This document shows, piece after piece, positions 55,519-63,875 of a DNA stretch of 64,000 nucleotides (positions are counted from its first letter, which is position 1; every line of letters begins with the position of its first letter). The stretch is from the NCBI RefSeq assembly GCF_021545335.1, contig NZ_CP089312.1, positions 3,224,001-3,288,000 on the forward strand, read 5' to 3'. The position numbers were made by a program, and so were the translations under genes. This stretch comes from Streptomyces sp. GQFP (GTDB lineage Bacteria; Actinomycetota; Actinomycetes; Streptomycetales; Streptomycetaceae). The notes under the pieces were generated by a model. The model worked only from the letters and a program-made list of their open reading frames with translations. It was not told the origin of the DNA and did not search any database.

Positions 55519-55710
55519 GTGACCGGCATCCACTGGGAAGAGCCCTTCTGCGGCGAGGGCAACAACTGCTTCCGTCTTGGTACCGACGACGACGGCAACG
55601 CCTACATAGCCGTCGCGGGTCAGGAAGAGCGCTATCTGACGGACAGCCGCGAGGCCCTCCTCGCGCTGGTCCGGGACATCAAGGCAGGGAAGGCGGACCA
55701 CCTGGTATGA
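55519..55710 (+). CDS. DUF397-type small protein
   Basis: A 63-residue protein: IHWEEPFCGEGNNCFRLGTD, then AYIAVAGQEERYLTDSREAL, then LALVRDIKAGKADHLV. The pattern matches DUF397 small acidic proteins that bind the HTH-DUF5753 regulator. AGGGGAGA lies just before the GTG at 55519, which follows the regulator stop by 10 bp, so they are co-translated. Confidence 0.9.
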   Translation: MTGIHWEEPFCGEGNNCFRLGTDDDGNAYIAVAGQEERYLTDSREALLALVRDIKAGKADHLV

Positions 55711-55734
55711 CGCTTTCACACCATGCCGCGTCCA

Positions 55735-56250
55735 TCACGTGTCGTCCGGTCTGCCCGCGAAGGATCCCCCTATCCAGAAAGCCAGCTCCTTTTGTTCCTT
55801 GCTCAGTGACCGTCGTATCGCGTTGACCAACTGCACCTGCGCCTCGGCCGGCGCTCTGTTGGCCTCGGCGAACTCCTCCACGCTCAGTGGGTCTCGTGAC
55901 GGATCGCGTGCCGGGTCGCGTGCCACCTGGTCCAGGAACGTACCGATCGCCTTGCCGAAGTTGTCGATCTCCGTCGCGACCGCCGCGGGGGCGACCAGGC
56001 TGGCGCGGGTCAGGGCCGCGCTCCACTCGCTCCAGTCGTAATCCCATCCCTGTCGGCCGGCGTGGGCGCGGCTGAGGATCATCGTGAACTTGGCGTAGTG
56101 GCTGATCAGTTCCTGGTAGGCGATCAGTTGCTTGTCCCGCAGCCACTGACGGTCCTGGGCCCGATGCGTGACGATGCCGCCGACCAGGACCCCGGCCGTT
56201 GCGGCCAGTGCTCCGGCGGCCGTTGTCACCAGTGTGTCCAGCAGTGGCAT
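55735..56250 (-). CDS. Uncharacterised single-membrane-segment protein
   Basis: A 171-residue protein: a membrane segment near the start (LLDTLVTTAAGALAATAGVL) followed by a helical cytoplasmic domain (~30-165) with RQWLRDKQLIAYQELISHYA and SLSKEQKELAFWIGGSF. This resembles the small 'membrane-anchored helical' proteins common in Streptomyces accessory DNA. No function. ATG 56250 (GGGGCGG upstream) is preferred over GTG 56274. It is the last gene before the pilus-locus OmpA gene. Confidence 0.72.
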   Translation of the reverse strand: MPLLDTLVTTAAGALAATAGVLVGGIVTHRAQDRQWLRDKQLIAYQELISHYAKFTMILSRAHAGRQGWDYDWSEWSAALTRASLVAPAAVATEIDNFGKAIGTFLDQVARDPARDPSRDPLSVEEFAEANRAPAEAQVQLVNAIRRSLSKEQKELAFWIGGSFAGRPDDT

Positions 56251-56289
56251 CTGCCGCCCCGCATCCCCTGTCACTCGAAGCTGTCGGCC

Positions 56290-56910
56290 TCACTCCCCCT
56301 TCTGGAACGTCACCTCCACCCGCCGGTTCTTGCGCCTGCCCTGTTCCGAGGTGTTGTCCGCGATCGGGTAGTCCTCGCTGTAGCCGCGTACCTGGAAGGT
56401 GACGTCTCCGCCCAGGCCGGCGGCCAGTTCGTCGTGGACGACCTCCGCGCGGTTCTTGGAGAGGGTCAGGCCGTGGGCGTACGAGCCGAGGTTGTCGGTG
56501 AAGCCGAAGACTCTGACGTTCGTGGCCTTCTGGGCCTTGATCTCGTCGGCGATCGCCTGGATGCGGGAGCGGGCCTCCGGGTTGAGTTTCGAGCTGTCCT
56601 TGGGGAACAGGACCTCTGCCTGGAGTGCGAACGTCACGGTTTCGTTCGTGTCCACCCGGCGTTCCTCGCCGCCCATGTCCTCCACGATCGACTTGATGTC
56701 CAGGACCTTGGCGGCGGCGAGCGTGGCGCCGTCGGCCAGTTTCAGGCCGGGGCTGTTGGGGTCCACTTCCGGGGGTGGGGATGTTGTGACGCTGCCTGGG
56801 GGTGCGCTTGGGTCATCGTCGGCCTGTGCCACGGGGGTGGCCAATGTGAGCGTCGCCAGGACTGCCAGGGCCGTGACCGTGGTCGCCGTGAGGCGGTAGC
56901 TGCGAGTCAT
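56290..56910 (-). CDS. OmpA-family secreted protein of the tad locus
   Basis: A 206-residue exported protein. A signal peptide (MTRSYRLTATTVTALAVLAT, cleavage near AQA-DD) is followed by a linker and an OmpA-like peptidoglycan-binding domain (~90-205): VTFALQAEVLFPKDSSKLNP, VRVFGFTDNLGSYAHGLTLS KNRAEVV and the closing RRKNRRVEVTF. It probably ties the pilus machinery to the wall. GAGGGCGAG lies before ATG 56910, which begins 2 bp after the lipoprotein stop, so the genes are one operon. Confidence 0.92.
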   Translation of the reverse strand: MTRSYRLTATTVTALAVLATLTLATPVAQADDDPSAPPGSVTTSPPPEVDPNSPGLKLADGATLAAAKVLDIKSIVEDMGGEERRVDTNETVTFALQAEVLFPKDSSKLNPEARSRIQAIADEIKAQKATNVRVFGFTDNLGSYAHGLTLSKNRAEVVHDELAAGLGGDVTFQVRGYSEDYPIADNTSEQGRRKNRRVEVTFQKGE

Positions 56911-56912
56911 CG

Positions 56913-57509
56913 TCACTCGCCCTCGGAGATCTCGATGGACGCCGGGGGCATGGAACCGACCTGGAAGTCGACGTTGGTCGTGCCTTCGGGCGGAGCGGGG
57001 AATTGGGCGAACCACTCCGTGGTGTCACCCGTTCCGACGCCTCCGGTGAACCTCGTGCACAAGCAGCGCCCTTCCGTATCACGCAGTACGAGGTACTTCT
57101 TCTTGCCGGCCGTGTCGAGAAGACTCGCGCCCGCGATCGACCCGCCGTTCTTGACGAGTTCGTTCTCGTCACCGCGCCAATCCGCACCGACCCACGGCGC
57201 GCCAGTGCCGTTGGTCACCTTGCCTTCAACGGTGACGAAGCCGCCTTCGTCGCGAGAAGCCGACATGACCTGGAGCGTCAGGCCTCCTGCCTTGACCTCG
57301 GCCAACACCGGGTCTGCTGCGGGGGCTTGGGACTCTTCCTTGTCTGCATCTCCCTGGTCCTTGGCGGACGGGGTGGAGGAAGAACCCGTACTCGACGCCT
57401 TGTCGTCATCGCCTCCGCCGCCGCAGCCGGCCACCGCGAGAAGCAACCCCGTCGTGATCGCCACTGTCGACAGCGCCCTGCGGCTCTTCTTGGTGCGCCG
57501 GAAATCCAT
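56913..57509 (-). CDS. Lipoprotein of the tad locus
   Basis: A 198-residue lipoprotein: signal peptide with lipobox AVAGC (to residue ~29), a Gly/Asp/Ser linker (~30-65) and a beta-sandwich-like domain (~70-190) with LTLQVMSASRDEGGFVTVEG, KYLVLRDTEGRCLCTRFTGG and TEWFAQFPAPPEGTTNVDFQ. It is probably a surface partner of the OmpA protein, with which it is translationally linked. No named family. Confidence 0.88.
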   Translation of the reverse strand: MDFRRTKKSRRALSTVAITTGLLLAVAGCGGGGDDDKASSTGSSSTPSAKDQGDADKEESQAPAADPVLAEVKAGGLTLQVMSASRDEGGFVTVEGKVTNGTGAPWVGADWRGDENELVKNGGSIAGASLLDTAGKKKYLVLRDTEGRCLCTRFTGGVGTGDTTEWFAQFPAPPEGTTNVDFQVGSMPPASIEISEGE

Positions 57510-57524
57510 CGGTACGGCTTCCTC

Positions 57525-58133
57525 TCACTCGGCCAGATACACAGAGAACAGCACGGATGCGTCAGGAAAGTCGGCCGGATTGAAGTTTCCGGGGTCGATG
57601 GTCACGATCTGGCCGTCACAGTTCAGATCGACCGGCAGCGTGGGATCCGCATCGGGATCGAAATCGCAGCGCGGCTGGATGACGGCGATGGCGTCGGCAT
57701 TGGCGTGCATGCCCTCCGTGCCCGGAATGATCGAGGCGCCGACCGTATTGTTGGTCTCGACTGCGACCCGGAACCCGGGGAAACCATCCCTCTCGACAGG
57801 TTCAGCGCCGCCCTGAACGGTCGAGCCGTTCTCGACGGCCAGTGCCTGCGCAGCCGCTGTGGCCCCGACGCCCGGTGGATCCTGGCCGTCCAGCCAGTCG
57901 AGCCAGTCGTTGCCCTGTCCGATCGCACCCGTCAGGGAGTCCACCAGTTCGTCCCGGGCGTCCTGCGCCGCCGCCAACGCCGCAGCGTCCGCCGCGGATT
58001 GAGCTCCATTACGGACGGACGCTGCTTGGGCGAACACGAAGAACGCGACCGCCGCGAAGAGCAGAATCCCTGTCAGCCAGATGTAGATGGGGAGAGTCTG
58101 TCCTCGGTCGTCGCGTGGTTCGGGAACCCTCAG
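57525..58133 (-). CDS. TadG-like pilus assembly protein
   Basis: A 202-residue protein. DDRGQTLPIYIWLTGILLFA is a prepilin-like RGQ(S/T)-hydrophobic segment, followed by VRNGAQSAADAAALAAAQDA as in TadE/TadG proteins, and a secreted beta-rich domain. No ATG, GTG or TTG lies near the natural N-terminus. A CTG at 58133-58131 overlaps the upstream pilin stop as CTGA, so a CTG start coupled to the pilin is proposed. Confidence 0.78.
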   Translation of the reverse strand: MRVPEPRDDRGQTLPIYIWLTGILLFAAVAFFVFAQAASVRNGAQSAADAAALAAAQDARDELVDSLTGAIGQGNDWLDWLDGQDPPGVGATAAAQALAVENGSTVQGGAEPVERDGFPGFRVAVETNNTVGASIIPGTEGMHANADAIAVIQPRCDFDPDADPTLPVDLNCDGQIVTIDPGNFNPADFPDASVLFSVYLAE

Positions 58134-58330
58134 CCGCCAATGACGTTGGTTACGGCTGTCAGGATCGCCTGCGAGATCAACCCGTCCAGCCCCAACCCGT
58201 CGATCAGCGTAAAGATCCCCGCAATGATGATCATGAGGCCCGCATACTCCACGAACCCGGCCCCCGCGTCCCGTCCCTTCCCGCGCATCCGGGAGACAAC
58301 GGTCCGCGCCCACCTGTTGACCTTCATCAT
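58130..58330 (-). CDS. Flp-type (class IVb) prepilin
   Basis: A 66-residue protein: a short basic leader (MMKVNRWARTVVSRMRGKGR) then GAGFVEYAGLMIIIAGIFTL, matching the Flp prepilin motif G/xxxxEY with cleavage after Gly and a single hydrophobic helix. It is the structural pilin of the Tad pilus. GGAAGG lies ~9 bp before two adjacent ATGs (58330 and 58327). Its stop overlaps the TadG-like CTG start. Confidence 0.87.
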   Translation of the reverse strand: MMKVNRWARTVVSRMRGKGRDAGAGFVEYAGLMIIIAGIFTLIDGLGLDGLISQAILTAVTNVIGG

Positions 58331-58438
58331 GGCTTGCGCCTTCCCGCCCGACACCACTACCGACCTCAGCACAGTATGTGAGAACCCGCCTACTCCGCGT
58401 GGGTCCAGGGACCCAACTCCCCCCCACAGCACGCCCCA

Positions 58439-59188
58439 TCACTCCCACCCCTCCCGAGCCGTACCCAGCCACCGGGCGATCGATTCGCTCCGTGTCGTAC
58501 TGTGCAGCTTTGCGAAGATGCGGTTGATGTGGTTCTTGACGGTCTTCTCGCTGATGAAGCAGGTGGCGGCGATCTGGCGATTGTTCATGCCGGCTGCGAT
58601 GAGATCCATGACCTCCACCTCCCTTGAACTCAGGCCGAAGTCCGGTCGACTGCGGGCGCGGGCGGCGAGTGTCGTCGCGTGGCCTAGCCTAGTTTCTGGA
58701 GTCTCCGGATTCTTTGACAAGAGTGCCATAAACGGTTGCATATGCGAAGAGCATTCGCTCGGTTCGTAGGAAACGACGAGCGAATCCGCCGCCCTCGTTT
58801 TCCTCCCCACCGCCCGCACCGCCTCCGTCAACTCCTCCGTCGTGAAGCCTCCGTGGACCAGATACCCCGACGCGCCCTGGCGCAGCGCCTGCCGCACCAC
58901 CTCCGGCTCGCTGCTGTACGTCAGCATCATCACCGGTGCCAGGAGCGCCAGTTGGGGCAGCGCCGTCAGGCCGTCCGTGCCTGGCATGCGTACGTCCAGC
59001 AGCACCACGTCGGGGCTCATCCGCTCCGCCGCCGACACCGCCTCCGTGCCGTTCGACGCCTCCGCCACCACCTCTATGTCCGGGTGGCCGCCGAGCAGCG
59101 CCGACAGTCCCGCGCGTACCACCGGGTTGTCGTCCGCAACCAGCACCCGCAGCAGATCCGGGCGCCGTCGTTCATCTGTGGTGGGCAT
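58439..59188 (-). CDS. LuxR-family response regulator of the tad locus
   Basis: A 249-residue regulator. The receiver domain (~13-130) has VADDNPVVRAGLSALLGG and the phospho-acceptor in VVLLDVRMPGTDG. A ~45-residue linker precedes the LuxR helix-turn-helix (~180-240) with LSSREVEVMDLIAAGMNNRQ then TVKNHINRIFAKLH. Its gene overlaps the kinase by 17 bp and sits between TadC and the pilin, so it most likely controls this locus. Confidence 0.94.
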   Translation of the reverse strand: MPTTDERRRPDLLRVLVADDNPVVRAGLSALLGGHPDIEVVAEASNGTEAVSAAERMSPDVVLLDVRMPGTDGLTALPQLALLAPVMMLTYSSEPEVVRQALRQGASGYLVHGGFTTEELTEAVRAVGRKTRAADSLVVSYEPSECSSHMQPFMALLSKNPETPETRLGHATTLAARARSRPDFGLSSREVEVMDLIAAGMNNRQIAATCFISEKTVKNHINRIFAKLHSTTRSESIARWLGTAREGWE

Positions 59189-60557
59189 GCGACTCCGCCT
59201 CCTTTCGGGGGCGGGGCCTGGGCATCGGTACGTAGTCGAGTCCTGGTGGGACCACGTCCACGCGGACCTCCGTGCCCCCTTCCTCGCCTCGGCCCACGTG
59301 AATCACCGCGCCCAGCGACCTCGCCCGTTCCACCATGCCCAGCACTCCGAAGTGGCCTGATCTGGCTGTCTCTTCGAGGTTCAGGGGGTGGGGGATGCCC
59401 ACTCCGTCGTCCCGGATGCGCAGGGTCACGCCCTCCGCACCTGCCCCCGACGGCTCCGCCTCCACCCTCACCCTCGTCGCCCTCGCGTGCCTGCGCGTGT
59501 TCTCCAGGGCCTCCGACACGATCGCCAGGAGGTGGTGTGCCGTCCGGTGCGGGAGGGCGGAGAGGGCGGCGATCCGTCCGGGCGGGGACTCCACGGTTGT
59601 GCGGATTCCCGTGCTCTGCTCGAACTCCGCCGCCCGCCGCGCCAGTTCGGCGACCAGGTCCACGTCCGGGGACGTCAGGTCCGTGTGGTGGCGCAGGTCC
59701 GTCAGCAGGTCGCGGGACTCCGTTGCCGCTCGGCGGGCCGCCCCGGCCACCAGGGATGCCTGGCGTCGGACCGTGTCCGGGTCCGCGTCGGCCGCCGAGG
59801 TCGCCGCCAGTGCCTCCGCCGCCATGGCCAGGCCGTGCAGCGTCTTCGTCACCGAGTCGTGCATCTGCCTTGCCAGGCGCGCCCGTTCGGACTCCACCGC
59901 TTCCGCCACCGCCAGCCTGGAGTTCGCCTCCGCCAGTGCCTCGCTCGCCGTGCCGAAGCGGAACATCAGGTTGCGCAGCGTGACGCCGATGATGCCGGCC
60001 CCGACGCAGAAGCCCGCTATGAGGAGGGTGCTCGTGCCGGTGCCCGGGCGGTGTTCCCAGGCCCGGTAGACCGTGAGGAGGACCGCCAGTTGGAGGCCGG
60101 TGAAGACTCCTGAGCCCCGCCAGCCGTAGAGGAGGCCCGCGAGGAGGGGGGTGCATGCCGTGGCGTATGCCAGGGGGGAGGCTGGGGATGCTGTGAGCAG
60201 GAGGATCGCCGCGAACGTCAAGTCCGCTGCCATCAGGGTGGGATGAGCCAGGAGGCGGGGGGCCAGGCGGTCCCAGTCGCGGTACATGGCGTACGAGGCC
60301 GTGATGCCCAGGACGGCAGCCGCCAGGACCATGTAACGCGGGGGGCCTTCCGCCGTGTTGGTCATCGCGAAGGGCGTGCCCAGGGCCAGCATCGTCATCC
60401 GTACGGCGAACGCCTGGCGGCACAGGGCCTGCAGGGCGTTCAGTTGGAGGCGGACGCTGGCCGGGGGCGGGGCGTCGTCGGCCAGATAGCCGGCGGTCGG
60501 GTCGTAGCCCCGGCTCCGCTTCCCACGGCGTCGCATGCTCGTCACCCACGCCTTCAT
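59172..60557 (-). CDS. Sensor histidine kinase of the tad locus
   Basis: A 461-residue kinase of the NarL-partner type. About six membrane segments (~50-205) act as a compact integral sensor. The HisKA_3 dimerisation helix (~235-260) carries the phosphorylated His in RLARQMHDSVTKTLHGLAM. The ATPase domain (~330-435) has SEALENTRRHA, DDGVGI and GVLGMVERA. Start ATG 60557, 6 bp after the tadC stop; 60536 is an alternative. The signal is unknown. Confidence 0.93.
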   Translation of the reverse strand: MKAWVTSMRRRGKRSRGYDPTAGYLADDAPPPASVRLQLNALQALCRQAFAVRMTMLALGTPFAMTNTAEGPPRYMVLAAAVLGITASYAMYRDWDRLAPRLLAHPTLMAADLTFAAILLLTASPASPLAYATACTPLLAGLLYGWRGSGVFTGLQLAVLLTVYRAWEHRPGTGTSTLLIAGFCVGAGIIGVTLRNLMFRFGTASEALAEANSRLAVAEAVESERARLARQMHDSVTKTLHGLAMAAEALAATSAADADPDTVRRQASLVAGAARRAATESRDLLTDLRHHTDLTSPDVDLVAELARRAAEFEQSTGIRTTVESPPGRIAALSALPHRTAHHLLAIVSEALENTRRHARATRVRVEAEPSGAGAEGVTLRIRDDGVGIPHPLNLEETARSGHFGVLGMVERARSLGAVIHVGRGEEGGTEVRVDVVPPGLDYVPMPRPRPRKEAESHAHHR

Positions 60558-60562
60558 CGTCC

Positions 60563-61453
60563 TCAACGCCCCAGAATCGAGCCGAAGTTGGTGCCCGAGC
60601 CGAGGAACATGCCCGTCGCGATGAGGATCATCGTCGCCGGGAGCATGAAGACCAGGGTGACGAGGGTGGCCTTGGGGATCGTCTTCGCGGCGCGGCGGCG
60701 GGATTCCTGGGCGTCGGTGCGGCGCATGTCCGCGGCGATCTGGATCAGGGTCTCCGCGATCGGGGCGCCCAGTTCCTCGCCCTGCTGGAGCGCCGAGACG
60801 AACTGGGCAACCTGCTCGGAGGAGTTGCGCCTGCGGAGTTCGTCGAAGGCCTGGCGGCGGCTCACGCCCATGTCCATCTGGCGGAGCGTGATGCGGAGTT
60901 CGTCCGCCCACGGTCCCTCGTACCGCTCCGCCACGCGGTCCAGGGCCTGGCGGAAGCCGAGGCCCGCCGACACGACGACCGCGAGGACGTCCAGGAAGTC
61001 CGGGAGCGTGCGGTCGATGACGTCCTTGCGTTCCCGTACCGCCTGCCAGATCGCCGCGTCCGCCGCCGTCACCCCGAACGCGAACGTGATGACGGCGAGG
61101 ACGAGTTGGCCGTTCGTGAGGAAGATCAGGCCGAGGAGGACGCCGAAGGTGACGTAGACGGCGCGGCGGGCCGCGTAGCGGGTGATGGTCAGGCCGCCGG
61201 GGTTGCCCGCCATGTCGATGCGCAGGCGTTTCGCGTCGACCCGGCGGGGGCCCATCAGGCGCAGTACGAGGGGGGCGAACCGCATGCCCATGCGGTCCAC
61301 CGCCGAGTCCGCCTTCGAGACGCGGGTGCCGCCCACCTCCAGGGCCAGCATCAGGTCGGAGGGGAGTTTGGCGTCCGCCCGGATCATGCGGATGCCCAGG
61401 AGGGCGCCCGCGACGGCGATCGCCATCAGCAGGGCCAGGAGGAGAGGCAGCAT
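60563..61453 (-). CDS. tadC: TadC-like type II secretion F-family protein
   Basis: A 296-residue inner-membrane platform protein. An N-terminal membrane segment (MLPLLLALLMAIAVAGALLG), two central segments (~100-135), the T2SSF domain (~150-270) with LPDFLDVLAVVVSAGLGFRQ and DELRRRNSSEQVAQFVSALQ, and a C-terminal segment (TLVTLVFMLPATMILIATGM). ATG 61453 has GGGGAG 11 bp upstream; GTG 61465 is possible. It pairs with TadB to form the pilus assembly platform. Confidence 0.92.
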   Translation of the reverse strand: MLPLLLALLMAIAVAGALLGIRMIRADAKLPSDLMLALEVGGTRVSKADSAVDRMGMRFAPLVLRLMGPRRVDAKRLRIDMAGNPGGLTITRYAARRAVYVTFGVLLGLIFLTNGQLVLAVITFAFGVTAADAAIWQAVRERKDVIDRTLPDFLDVLAVVVSAGLGFRQALDRVAERYEGPWADELRITLRQMDMGVSRRQAFDELRRRNSSEQVAQFVSALQQGEELGAPIAETLIQIAADMRRTDAQESRRRAAKTIPKATLVTLVFMLPATMILIATGMFLGSGTNFGSILGR

Positions 61454-61470
61454 CGGTTCGTCCACTCCCC

Positions 61471-62412
61471 TCAGACTTCGATCTTGCCGAGGCGGCGGAT
61501 GACGAAGAAGCCGACCGTGTACAGGCCCAGGGAGAGCAGGATCAGGCCCTGGCCGAGGCCGGAGCCGGTCACCTTCTCCAGCGCGCCCTCGTTCGAGGAG
61601 TTGATGAGGAGGAGGGAACCGAGGCCCAGGCAGGGGACCGTGAAGGCCGTCGCGTTGACCTCCGACAGCATCGTGCGGACCTCGCGACGCGTCTCCTTGC
61701 GGTCCTCGAGGGTCTGGGTGAGGTTGCGGAGCGAGCTGACGACCGAGCCGCCCGCCTTGTTCGCCAGGACCAACGTCGTTACCAGTACGACGAGTTCGCG
61801 GGACGGGAGGCGTTCCGCCAGTTCGCCGAGTGCGTCGTCGACCGTACGGCCGAGGGTCAACTGGTCGGCCACCCGGGCCAGTTCCTCGCCCGCCGGGGCC
61901 TCCAGCTCCTCCGCCGCCATCGCCAGTGCCGTACGCAGGGCGAGGCCGGCCGCCGTGGCGTTGGCCAGCAGCCGGGCCACGTCCGGGAGTTGGTTGATGA
62001 ACGCCTCGATACGTTTCTGGCGTTGCCAGTTGAGGAAGATCGCCGCGCCCCAGACCGTCACCAGTGCGGCGATCGGGCCGAAGAAGGGGGCCAGTACGGC
62101 GGCCGCCAGCAGCCACAGGGCGACGCCGACTCCGGTGACGTACGTGAAGAACTCGCCTGCTGTCAGGTCGAGTCCGGTCGCGGAGAGGCGGAGGTGGATC
62201 GTGCGGCCGAGGCGGGTGCGGCGGAGGCGTCGGTCGACGGTCGCGAACCGGCGTACCCGGCCTGCCACCGTGTGGAGTGCGCCGCCGCCGGAGAGGCGGT
62301 CTTCGAGTGCCCGGCGCTGGGCGCGGCCGGTGGCGTACGTGTGCACGCCCGCGACGGCGAGTGTGCCGCACAGCATGGTGGCGCCCAACGCCAGCGGGAC
62401 CGAGTTGTTCAT
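61471..62412 (-). CDS. tadB: TadB-like type II secretion F-family protein
   Basis: A 313-residue platform protein: an N-terminal membrane segment (~5-25), two central segments (~90-130), the T2SSF domain (~140-265) with LPDVARLLANATAAGLALRT and TLVLANKAGGSVVSSLRNLT, and a C-terminal segment (~285-305). Paired with TadC directly downstream (18 bp), it positions the TadA ATPase to extrude Flp pilin. Confidence 0.93.
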   Translation of the reverse strand: MNNSVPLALGATMLCGTLAVAGVHTYATGRAQRRALEDRLSGGGALHTVAGRVRRFATVDRRLRRTRLGRTIHLRLSATGLDLTAGEFFTYVTGVGVALWLLAAAVLAPFFGPIAALVTVWGAAIFLNWQRQKRIEAFINQLPDVARLLANATAAGLALRTALAMAAEELEAPAGEELARVADQLTLGRTVDDALGELAERLPSRELVVLVTTLVLANKAGGSVVSSLRNLTQTLEDRKETRREVRTMLSEVNATAFTVPCLGLGSLLLINSSNEGALEKVTGSGLGQGLILLSLGLYTVGFFVIRRLGKIEV

Positions 62413-62455
62413 GGCTGCTCGCTCCGCCCGATCATCCTGGTGGTGGTCCGCGTGT

Positions 62456-63802
62456 TCATCCGATCGCCTGCCTCGTGTCCAGTACGTCGAGCACCTCGGC
62501 CACGCCGAACGCCGGTGGCAGCGACTCGTTCGCCAGGTACAGCTTCTCGGCGACCGGGCGGGGCAGCGGGAGGTGCTGGAAGTGGCCCTGGGCGACCCGG
62601 TCGGGGCCGGACGGGCGGGAGACGTAGCGGGAGACGGTCGCGATGCGGAACTGTTCGCGGCCGTGGGAGACCAGCAGGGCGATCTCCGCGATACGGCGGG
62701 ATCCGTCGGCGTGGCGGGCCAGTTGGACCACCACGTCGACCGCCGAGTTGATCTGGTCCTTCAACGCCTCGAAGGGGATCATGACTTCGGACATCGAGCC
62801 CAGGGTCTGCAGACGCATCAGCGCGTCCTCCGCCGAGTTGGCGTGGACGGTGGCCAGGGAGCCGTCGTGGCCCGTGGACATCGCCTGGAGCATGTCGAGG
62901 GTCTCGCCGCCGCGGACCTCACCGACGATGATGCGGTCGGGGCGCATGCGCAGGCTGTTGCGGACCAGGTCGCGGATGGTGATCTGGCCCTTGCCCTCCA
63001 CGTTCGGCGGACGGGATTCGAGGCGGATCACATGCTCCTGCTGGAGCTGGAGTTCGGCCGAGTCCTCGATGGTGATGATGCGCTCGTGGGACGGGACCAG
63101 GCCGGAGAGGGCGTTGAGGAGCGTGGTCTTGCCGGTGCCCGTACCGCCGCTGACGATGACGTTGAAGCGGGCCCGGACGAAGGCCGCGAGGAGCATCAGC
63201 ATCTGCTCGTCCAGCGAGCCGAGGCCGATCAACTCCGGGAGCGTGTAGGCGCGGGGGAAGCGGCGGATCGTGAGCGTCGGGCCGGTGAGGGAGAGCGGCG
63301 GGATGATGACGTTGACGCGTTCGCCGGTGGGGAGGCGGGCGTCGACCATCGGATTCGACTCGTCCACCCGCCTGTTGACCGTCGAGACGATCCGCTCGAT
63401 GGTCTGCATCAGCTGCTCGCTCGACGCGAAGCGCATCGGCAACTGCTCTACCCGGCCCGCTCGTTCCACGAAGATCGAGTCGGGGCCGTTGACCATGATC
63501 TCGGTGATCGACGCGTCGGCGAGGAGCGGTTCGAGGACGCCCAGGCCGAGGGCCTCGTCGACCACCCGCCTGATGAGCTGGGAGCGTTCGGCGGAGGAGA
63601 GGACCGGGCCCTCGCGGCTGATGATGTGGCCGAGGACGCGTTCGAGTCGGACACGGCGTTCGGCCGCCGCGAGGCTGGACATCTCCGCGAGGTCGATCTC
63701 TTCGAGGAGCTTGGCACGGTAGACGGCGACGAGGTGGCCGTCCTCGCGCGCGGTTCCGTTGCCGTTGTCGTCGGGGGAGGCTATGCGGGAGCGCAGGCTC
63801 AT
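62456..63802 (-). CDS. tadA: TadA/CpaF pilus assembly ATPase
   Basis: A 448-residue hexameric secretion ATPase. A helical N-terminus (~20-90) and N2 domain precede the ATPase core: Walker A SGGTGTGKTTLLNAL (~235-250), IEDSAELQL (Asp box), Walker B RMRPDRIIVGEVRGGETLDM and the His box GHDGSLATVHANS. It powers pilus assembly on the cytoplasmic side. It is followed by tadB after 43 bp. Confidence 0.96.
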   Translation of the reverse strand: MSLRSRIASPDDNGNGTAREDGHLVAVYRAKLLEEIDLAEMSSLAAAERRVRLERVLGHIISREGPVLSSAERSQLIRRVVDEALGLGVLEPLLADASITEIMVNGPDSIFVERAGRVEQLPMRFASSEQLMQTIERIVSTVNRRVDESNPMVDARLPTGERVNVIIPPLSLTGPTLTIRRFPRAYTLPELIGLGSLDEQMLMLLAAFVRARFNVIVSGGTGTGKTTLLNALSGLVPSHERIITIEDSAELQLQQEHVIRLESRPPNVEGKGQITIRDLVRNSLRMRPDRIIVGEVRGGETLDMLQAMSTGHDGSLATVHANSAEDALMRLQTLGSMSEVMIPFEALKDQINSAVDVVVQLARHADGSRRIAEIALLVSHGREQFRIATVSRYVSRPSGPDRVAQGHFQHLPLPRPVAEKLYLANESLPPAFGVAEVLDVLDTRQAIG

Positions 63803-63875
63803 GGTCTCGGTCTCAACTCCTCTCCAGTCACACTGAGTTGTGGATCATCTCGGTCGGCTATCGGTCGGCTGTCGG

